Positions 58,868 to 64,000 of a stretch of DNA of 64,000 nucleotides are shown here, in pieces. How positions within the stretch are numbered: the first letter of the stretch is position 1; every line of letters begins with the position of its first letter. A program made the position numbers and the translations under genes. Origin of the DNA: Streptomyces lydicus (GTDB lineage: Bacteria; Actinomycetota; Actinomycetes; Streptomycetales; Streptomycetaceae); contig NZ_RDTE01000003.1 in the NCBI RefSeq assembly GCF_004125265.1, positions 3,348,001 through 3,412,000 on the forward strand, given 5' to 3'. A model generated the notes under the pieces. That model was not told where the DNA came from. It made no database searches and saw nothing but the letters and a program-made list of their open reading frames with translations.

Positions 58868-60208
58868 ATGCACGTGATCATCATTGGCGCCGGCACCGGC
58901 GGACTGGCTCTGGCCCACGGCCTGAAGCGGGCCGGTATCAGCTGCGCCGTCCACGAGCGCGACCGCACGCGCGGCGGTGGGCTCCAGGGCTACCGGGTGG
59001 GCATCGACCCCGACGGCAGCCGGGCGCTCAACCGCCTGCTGCCCCCCGAACTGTTCGACACCTTCGTGGCGACCTGTGCGCGCAGCGGTGACCGTTTCAC
59101 CGTGTTCACCGAGAAGTACAAGGAAGTCCTCTCGCTGACCGGGTTCGCCAAGTCCGGGGCGGACGGGGCCGGTTCAGAGCGTTCCGTCTCCCGGATGACC
59201 CTGCGCCAGGTCCTGCTGACCGGGCTGGAGGAGCTGGTCCGCTTCGACAAGGTCTTCACCCGCTACGACCAGAATCCCGACGGCACGGTGACCGCGCACT
59301 TCGAGGACGGCACCTCGGACACCGGAGACGTGCTGGTGGCCGCCGACGGATCCCACTCCCGGGTCCGCCGCCAGTACTTACCGCACGCCCCCTTGGAGGA
59401 CAGCGGCCTGATCGGGATCACCGGCAAGGTGCCCCTCACCGAGGCGACCCGCGCACTGCTGACCCCGCAGGTCATCGACGGCGTCAACATGTTCCTGGCC
59501 CCCGGCGGATACTCGCTGGTCATCCACGTCATGCGGTTCCCGTGGGACGAGCGGGGCCGGCCCCGCCAGGGCATCGGCGCGAGTGACACCGAACTGCTCA
59601 ACGCCTGGCCCGGCCTGCAGTTCGACAACACCCGCGACTACATCATGCTGGCGTTCGGCGGCGCGGCACGGAACCTGCCCGCCGACGTCCTGCGGATGAA
59701 CGGCCGGCAGCTGCACGACCTCACGGTCGAACTCACCCGCACCTGGGACGTCCGGCTGCGCACACTGGCCGAGCTGGCCGACCCGTCCACCTGCTTCCCC
59801 GTCAACATCCGCACCTCGGCCCCGATCGCACAGTGGCCCACCAGCAACATCACCCTGATCGGCGATGCCATCCACACCATGACGCCGGGCCGCGGGGTGG
59901 GCGCGAACACCGCGTTGCGCGACGCCGAGCTGCTGTGCGACAGGCTGGTCTCGGCCCGTGACCGCGAAGTGCCGCTGATGGCGGCGATCCGTGACTACGA
60001 GACGCAGATGATCGACTACGGCTTCGAGGCGGTCAGGAAGTCCCTGGCGCAGATGCGGGGAAGCGATCCGGTCCACAAGCCGGTCGTCGGCCGCGCGGTG
60101 CTGGCCGGGATGCGTACCGGTATGCGGGCGGTGAACCATCTGCCCCCGCTCAAGCGCAGGATGGCCGCGGCCGCGCAGCAGTACCGCGGTCATGATCGCG
60201 ATGTATAG
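58868..60208 (+). CDS. FAD-dependent monooxygenase (TetX-like)
   Basis: 446 aa. It has MHVIIIGAGTGGLALAHGLK (FAD fold), SRMTLRQVLLTGLEE, VLVAADGSHSRVRRQYLPH (DG motif) and ITLIGDAIHTMTPGRGVGAN (GD motif). The C-terminal helix is rich in Arg and Ala. It hydroxylates an unknown, perhaps antibiotic, substrate. AGGAA lies ahead of the ATG at 58868. The divergent PadR gene suggests induction by a phenolic or drug. A GC-rich hairpin (GCGGCC/GGCCGC, ~60224-60240) follows the stop. Confidence 0.9.
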   Translation: MHVIIIGAGTGGLALAHGLKRAGISCAVHERDRTRGGGLQGYRVGIDPDGSRALNRLLPPELFDTFVATCARSGDRFTVFTEKYKEVLSLTGFAKSGADGAGSERSVSRMTLRQVLLTGLEELVRFDKVFTRYDQNPDGTVTAHFEDGTSDTGDVLVAADGSHSRVRRQYLPHAPLEDSGLIGITGKVPLTEATRALLTPQVIDGVNMFLAPGGYSLVIHVMRFPWDERGRPRQGIGASDTELLNAWPGLQFDNTRDYIMLAFGGAARNLPADVLRMNGRQLHDLTVELTRTWDVRLRTLAELADPSTCFPVNIRTSAPIAQWPTSNITLIGDAIHTMTPGRGVGANTALRDAELLCDRLVSARDREVPLMAAIRDYETQMIDYGFEAVRKSLAQMRGSDPVHKPVVGRAVLAGMRTGMRAVNHLPPLKRRMAAAAQQYRGHDRDV

Positions 60209-60327
60209 CGGTACTGCTGTGCGGCGGCCGCCGGCCGCTTGCCCGTCCGGTGTCCCGCGCGCAGCGCCGGCCGTCCGCCCGGCGCGCCCCGTATCCCCGC
60301 CGCGCCGGGCCCCGCCGGACCGCCGCC

Positions 60328-61518
60328 TCAGCGGATCACATGCGGCAGAAAGCGCGCGTACTCATCGGTGACCGGACCCGCCGACTCCCGGATGCCCAGC
60401 CCCGCCGACTCGTCCTCGACGACCCAGGCGCCGAGGACGACCCGATTGCCGTCGAAGTCCGGCAGCGGCGCCAACTCCTGGTAACAGCAGGGGTCTTCGG
60501 GGTCGCGCAGCACCGGCTCGGCTCCCGGCTCGTGCAGGGTGACACCGGCGCCCTCCCGGCCGAGCAGCGGCTTGGCGACGTACCCACGGGTGTGCGCCAG
60601 CTCGCGCGGCCCGTCGAGGTAGGCGGGCAGCAGATTCGGATGCCCCGGGTACAGCTCCCACAGGATCGCCAGCAGCGCCTTGTTGGAGAGCAGCATCTTC
60701 CAGGCGGGCTCGATCCAGAGAGTGGAGCCCGTACCGCCGCCGTTGTCGAGGGTGTCCAGGACGAACGGACCGAAGTCGTCGGTGGCCAGCCACTCCCACG
60801 GGTAAAGCTTGAAGCAGGCCCGCAGGAAGCGCAGCCGCTGGTCGACGAAGCGGCCCGACAGCCGGTCCCAGCCGATGTCCTCCATCGAGACGGCGACCGT
60901 CTCCAGGCCCGCCTGCTGCGCCGTCTCCTCCAGATAGGCGACGGTCATCAGATCCTCGCCCAGCTCGTCACCCGCCGAGTGCGCGAAGTGCACCGGCGCG
61001 CCCGGCGGCAGCAGCGGGGCCTGCCGCTTCCAGGCCGCCACCAGCCGCTCGTGCAGCGAATTCCACTGGTCGGCGCCCGGGAAGCGTTCCTCCATCCAGA
61101 ACCACTGCGGACTGGCCGCCTCGACCAGCGAGGTCGGCGTATCGGCGTTGTACTCCAGCATCTTGGCCGGGCCGCTGCCGTCGTAGTGGAGGTCGAACCG
61201 CCCGTAGAGGGAGGGCAGTTCGTCCCGCCGGCGCCAGGACTCGGCGACCAGGCCCGCCAGCCGCGGGTCCTCGATGCCGAGGTCGGCGAGGCGGTCGTGC
61301 GCGACGAGGTGGTCGGCCGCGGCCAGGCACATGCCGTGCAGTTCCTCGACGACGTCCTCCAGGGCCTCGACCTCGGGGAGGGTGAAGGAGTAGTAGGCGC
61401 TCTCGTCCCAGTACGGGCGCAGCGAGTCGTCCGGGTAGCGGGTCAGCGGGTAGATCAGGCCCTGCGCCTCGACGGTCTGCTGCCAGCCGGGGCGGGGTTC
61501 GATGGTGTGGCGCTTCAT
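60328..61518 (-). CDS. Glutathionylspermidine synthase family (YgiC-like ATP-grasp)
   Basis: 396 aa. The pre-ATP-grasp/ATP-grasp fold shows DESAYYSFTLPEVEALEDVV, YGRFDLHYDGSGPAKMLEYN (Asp/Glu ligands), EYNADTPTSLVEAA, LLSNKALLAILWELYPGHPN, AKPLLGREGAGVTLHE and QELAPLPDFDGN. It forms an amide bond with ATP; in YgiC-type proteins the substrate is unknown. It lies 17 bp downstream of a Cys-containing lipoprotein gene, the same order as E. coli ygiB-ygiC, which suggests it modifies that protein or a related peptide. Confidence 0.88.
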   Translation of the reverse strand: MKRHTIEPRPGWQQTVEAQGLIYPLTRYPDDSLRPYWDESAYYSFTLPEVEALEDVVEELHGMCLAAADHLVAHDRLADLGIEDPRLAGLVAESWRRRDELPSLYGRFDLHYDGSGPAKMLEYNADTPTSLVEAASPQWFWMEERFPGADQWNSLHERLVAAWKRQAPLLPPGAPVHFAHSAGDELGEDLMTVAYLEETAQQAGLETVAVSMEDIGWDRLSGRFVDQRLRFLRACFKLYPWEWLATDDFGPFVLDTLDNGGGTGSTLWIEPAWKMLLSNKALLAILWELYPGHPNLLPAYLDGPRELAHTRGYVAKPLLGREGAGVTLHEPGAEPVLRDPEDPCCYQELAPLPDFDGNRVVLGAWVVEDESAGLGIRESAGPVTDEYARFLPHVIR

Positions 61519-61535
61519 GGCGGTATCGCGTCCGC

Positions 61536-62003
61536 TCAGCCGCCGAAGGAACCGTGGTGGCCGCCGAAGGAACCGTGGTGGCCGCCGGAGGAACCGTGGT
61601 GACCGCCGCCCGATCCGGAGCAGCCGAAACCGCCGCGGTTGACGGCCGTGGTCTTGCTGAAGGTGCCCTCGTCGGCGTACTTGCCGCCGGCGTTGTCGGG
61701 GTCGTAGTACCACTGGCCGTCGACGGGCGTCTTGGCCGCGCCGCCGCCCCGGCCCTTCTTGCCGTATCCGGCGCTTCCGGTGCTTCCGCTGCCGCTGCCG
61801 CTGTTTCCGGACGACGAGCTGCCGGCCGCCGAGCAGTTCTTGGAGTCGACGATGCGGTAGCCCTTGAAGGCTTCGTAGCTGTTGCGGTCCACACAGCGCT
61901 TGTCGGGCTCGGAGCCGCAGGAGGTCAGCGCGGCGGCCAGGGCCCCCATCCCGCCCAGTATCACCGTGCTCGACCGCAGCCGCCGACGTGCCTTCTCTGC
62001 CAT
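61536..62003 (-). CDS. YgiB-like (DUF1190-type) lipoprotein with His-Gly repeats
   Basis: 155 aa. The signal peptide has lipobox LTSC (TVILGGMGALAAALTSCGSE), then KRCVDRNSYEAFKGYRIVDS, a Ser/Gly linker, the YgiB-like VDGQWYYDPDNAGGKYADEG and a tail of three tandem HHGSxGG units. GGGGGAAGG precedes the ATG at 62003. Co-transcribed with the YgiC-like enzyme. The tail could bind metal or be the enzyme's substrate; both are inference. The matching 21-bp DNA repeats lie at 61541-61603. Confidence 0.8.
   Translation of the reverse strand: MAEKARRRLRSSTVILGGMGALAAALTSCGSEPDKRCVDRNSYEAFKGYRIVDSKNCSAAGSSSSGNSGSGSGSTGSAGYGKKGRGGGAAKTPVDGQWYYDPDNAGGKYADEGTFSKTTAVNRGGFGCSGSGGGHHGSSGGHHGSFGGHHGSFGG
61541..61603. 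repeat. Three 21-bp tandem repeats encoding HHGSxGG
   Basis: CCGCCGAAGGAACCGTGGTG plus one base is repeated three times with one or two changes, coding on the minus strand for the C-terminal HHGS(S/F)GG units of the lipoprotein. Confidence 0.85.
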
Positions 62004-62042
62004 GTTCTGCCTTCCCCCGTGAATATGTGGAACATCCGGAAA

Positions 62043-62078
62043 ATCTGCATTAACCGCAACATCTGCATCAGCTGCAGC
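62043..62078. repeat. Direct repeats upstream of the lipoprotein gene
   Basis: ATCTGCATTAACCGCAAC (62043-62060) and ATCTGCATCAGCTGCAGC (62061-62078) are adjacent 18-bp direct repeats in the leader/promoter region of the minus-strand lipoprotein gene. They may be operators. No gene is supported in the rest of 62004-62275. Confidence 0.5.
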
Positions 62079-62205
62079 AGCTGGATCTCCGGAACAACTG
62101 TTGGAGCGGAGCCAGCGTAGACGGCACCCGTGGGACCACCGCAAGGCGGGAGGCCGGGTGCGGCGGCAGCGGCGGCAGCGGCGGCGACGGACACGTACCC
62201 AAGCG

Positions 62206-62236
62206 GCCGGGCCGCCCTCGGGGAGGACGGCCCGGC
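62206..62236. terminator. Terminator downstream of the Ig-repeat gene
   Basis: GCCGGGCCGCCC (62206-62217) and GGACGGCCCGGC (62225-62236) form a 12-bp stem with one G-U pair and a 7-nt loop, about 40 bp past the stop at 62276. Confidence 0.65.
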
Positions 62237-62275
62237 ACTGTTGGTGGTGGTTGCGGTAGTAGGGGACGGGGAGGG

Positions 62276-64000
62276 TCAGGGGCCCGCGAGGACGGTCTGG
62301 GTGTCGGTGTCGCTGGAGCCGGTGAAGTTGGTGTCGCCGGCGTAGACCGCCGTGATGGTGTAGACGCCGGTGGTCAGCGGGGTGCTGACCGCGGCGACAC
62401 CGGAGCCGTCGAGCGTGCCGGTGAGGTTGATGGTGGTCACGCCGTCGGTGATGGTGAAGTTGACCGTCCCGGTCGGGACGCCGCTGCCCGGAGCCACCGC
62501 CGAGACGAATGCGAGGATCGCGACCGTGTCGCCGGAGTTGGAGGGGTCGGGGAACGAGGTGGCCGTGATGGTCGTGGCTGCCTGGCCGACGGTCTGGGTG
62601 TCCGTGCCGCTGGATCCGGTGAAGTTGACATCGCCGCTGTAGGTCGCGGTGACGTTGTGGACACCGGCGTCGAGCGTGCTGGTGGTGGCGGTGGCGACTC
62701 CGCCGGAGACGGTGCCGGTCAGCGTGCCGCCCCCACCACCGTCGATGACGAAGACGACCGAGCCGGTCACCGTGCCGGCACCGGGCGAGACCGGCGCCAC
62801 CGTGGCGGTGAAGGTCACCGTCTGCCCGAAGACCGACGGGTCGGGCGCGGACGTGACCGTGGTGGTCGTCGACGCCTGAGCGACCGTCTGGGTGTCGGTG
62901 CCGCTCGACGCCGCGAAGTTGGCGTCACCGCTGTACGTCGCGGTGACCGGGAACGTCCCCGCGTTCAGCGCGCTGGTCGTGACGCTGGTCGTCCCTCCGG
63001 AGAGGGTGCCGGTCAGCGTCGGACCGCCGGTGATGACGAAGGTGACCGTGCCGGTCGGCGTCCCCGTGCCCGGTGCGACCGGCGCCACGGTGGCCGTGAA
63101 GGTCACCGTCTCACCGACCACGGACGGGTCCGGAGCCGAGGTCACCGTGGTGGTCGTCGACGCCTGGCCGACCGTATGGGTGTCGGTGCCGCTGGAGGTG
63201 GTGAAGTTGGCGTCACCGCTGTAGGTCGCGGTGACCGTGTACGCGCCTGCGGTCACCAGGCCGGTTGAGGTCACGCTGGTGGTGCCACCGCTGAGCGTGC
63301 CGGTCAGCGTCACCGTGGTGACCCCGTCCGTCGCCACGAACACCACCGTGCCCGTTGGCGTCCCCGTGCCCGGTGCGACCGGAGCCACGGTGGCTGTGAA
63401 CGTCACCGTCTCACCGACCACGGACGGCTCCGGAGCCGAGGTCACCGTCGTGGTCGTCGACGCCTGGGTCACCGTCTGGGTGTCCGTCCCGACCGAGCCG
63501 TTGAAGTTGCCGTCACCGCTGTAGGTCGCCGTGACGGAGTACGCGCCCGCGGTCACCAGGCCACTGGTGCTGACGCTGGCGGTGCCGCCGCTGAGCGTGC
63601 CGGTCAGCGTCACCGTGGTGACCCCGTCGGTGACCACGAACGCCACCGTGCCGGTCGGCGTACCCGTGCCGGGTGCGACCGGCGCCACCGTCGCCGTGAA
63701 CGTCACCGGCTCACCCACCACGGAGGGATCCGGCGACGAGGTCACCGTGGTGGTCGTCGAGGCCTGGGTCACCGTCTGGGTGTCGGTGCCGCTGGAGGTG
63801 GTGAAGTTGGCGTCACCGCTGTAGGTCGCGGTGACCGTGTACGCGCCTGCGGTCACCAGGCCGTTGGTGGTCACGCTGGTCGTGCCACCGCTGAGCGTCC
63901 CGGTCAGCGTCACCGTGGTAACCCCGTCTGTCGCCACGAACACCACCGTGCCCGTTGGCGTCCCCGCACCCGGCGCGACCGCCGCCACGGTGGCCGTGAA
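62276..64000 (-). CDS. Bacterial Ig-like repeat surface protein (C-terminal part)
   Basis: At least 574 aa, open at the right edge of the window. It consists of tandem Big_3-type Ig-like domains of 96-100 residues. Each contains a variant of TVTATYSGDANFTTSSGTDT, TQTVTQASTTTTVTSSPDPS and SVVGETVTFTATVAPVAPGT followed by GTPTGTV. Five complete units and parts of others are visible; the last ends GSSDTDTQTVLAGP. There is no C-terminal anchor motif or TM segment here, so the protein is probably secreted or anchored at its unseen N-terminus. Thr/Val/Ser-rich with almost no Lys or Cys. Confidence 0.88.
   Translation of the reverse strand, partial: FTATVAAVAPGAGTPTGTVVFVATDGVTTVTLTGTLSGGTTSVTTNGLVTAGAYTVTATYSGDANFTTSSGTDTQTVTQASTTTTVTSSPDPSVVGEPVTFTATVAPVAPGTGTPTGTVAFVVTDGVTTVTLTGTLSGGTASVSTSGLVTAGAYSVTATYSGDGNFNGSVGTDTQTVTQASTTTTVTSAPEPSVVGETVTFTATVAPVAPGTGTPTGTVVFVATDGVTTVTLTGTLSGGTTSVTSTGLVTAGAYTVTATYSGDANFTTSSGTDTHTVGQASTTTTVTSAPDPSVVGETVTFTATVAPVAPGTGTPTGTVTFVITGGPTLTGTLSGGTTSVTTSALNAGTFPVTATYSGDANFAASSGTDTQTVAQASTTTTVTSAPDPSVFGQTVTFTATVAPVSPGAGTVTGSVVFVIDGGGGGTLTGTVSGGVATATTSTLDAGVHNVTATYSGDVNFTGSSGTDTQTVGQAATTITATSFPDPSNSGDTVAILAFVSAVAPGSGVPTGTVNFTITDGVTTINLTGTLDGSGVAAVSTPLTTGVYTITAVYAGDTNFTGSSDTDTQTVLAGP

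Noticed and set aside
62019..62120. Plus-strand 33-aa Cys/Ile-rich reading frame (MNMWNIRKICINRNICISCS...) that resembles a small peptide
   Set aside because: It has no ribosome site and lies entirely in the promoter/leader of the minus-strand lipoprotein gene, where direct repeats explain its composition.
62276..64000. Regular ~300-bp repeats as a possible CRISPR-like or satellite array
   Set aside because: The repeats are in frame, encode Ig-like domains and have no spacers.

Overview
The window is high-GC actinobacterial chromosome and reads as Streptomyces. GTG starts and 4-bp ATGA/GTGA gene overlaps are frequent. The gene set (BMP-type ABC importer, teichulosonic/sialic-like glycopolymer genes, sdhCDAB, WXG100/mycosin genes, NsdA-like TPR regulators) fits that genus. 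The species is not resolved. Both ends are cut: a second importer permease runs off the left edge and an Ig-repeat surface protein runs off the right.

Layout. 0-5.7 kb: a minus-strand importer operon (BMP lipoprotein, twin ATPase, permeases; nucleosides are the likely cargo) and an M20 amidohydrolase. 5.9-14.5 kb: a surface-glycopolymer locus. Minus-strand genes (polysialyltransferase-like protein, NeuB-type synthase, cytidylyltransferase-HAD fusion, glycosyltransferase) diverge from plus-strand genes (GT2, polysialyltransferase-like, O-acyltransferase) across a dyad-symmetric promoter region. 14.6-18.6 kb: two self-contained TetR/target pairs (FAD monooxygenase, EamA exporter), each with visible paired operators. 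18.7-21.5 kb: gluconate permease, gluconokinase and a divergent GntR/FCD regulator. 21.6-28.6 kb: small metabolic genes, a B12-dependent acyl-CoA mutase large subunit, an L,D-transpeptidase lipoprotein, and an ECF-like sigma factor with a coupled membrane partner. 28.6-32.8 kb: a gene-poor kilobase, an overlooked 49-aa secreted peptide coupled to a conserved small protein, a GH20 hexosaminidase, and an OHCU decarboxylase probably starting at CTG. 33-36.5 kb: sdhCDAB.

36.5-43.8 kb looks like accessory material placed between core genes. It holds a regulator whose C-terminus is lost at a terminator and repeat array, an FBP-domain protein, a two-TM protein, two tandem mycosins (one with Asp replaced by Glu in the catalytic triad), a large WXG-domain glycine-rich protein and a WXG100-like protein. 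No EccB/C/D machinery is present, so this would be a satellite of an ESX (type VII) system encoded elsewhere.

43.9-54.9 kb: metallophosphoesterase, D,D-carboxypeptidase, YihY-type membrane protein, 2'-5' RNA ligase-like protein, trpS, a cytochrome P450, glyA behind a recognisable ZTP riboswitch, and rocD. 55-60.2 kb: two NsdA-like TPR proteins (one without its HTH), a small partner gene, and a PadR/FAD-monooxygenase divergent pair with operators. 60.3-62 kb: a YgiC/YgiB-like pair. 62.3-64 kb: Ig-like repeats.

A recurrent oddity is short tandem repeats at gene 3' ends that contain the stop codon or the last codons. No tRNA, rRNA, CRISPR array, insertion sequence or integrase was seen.
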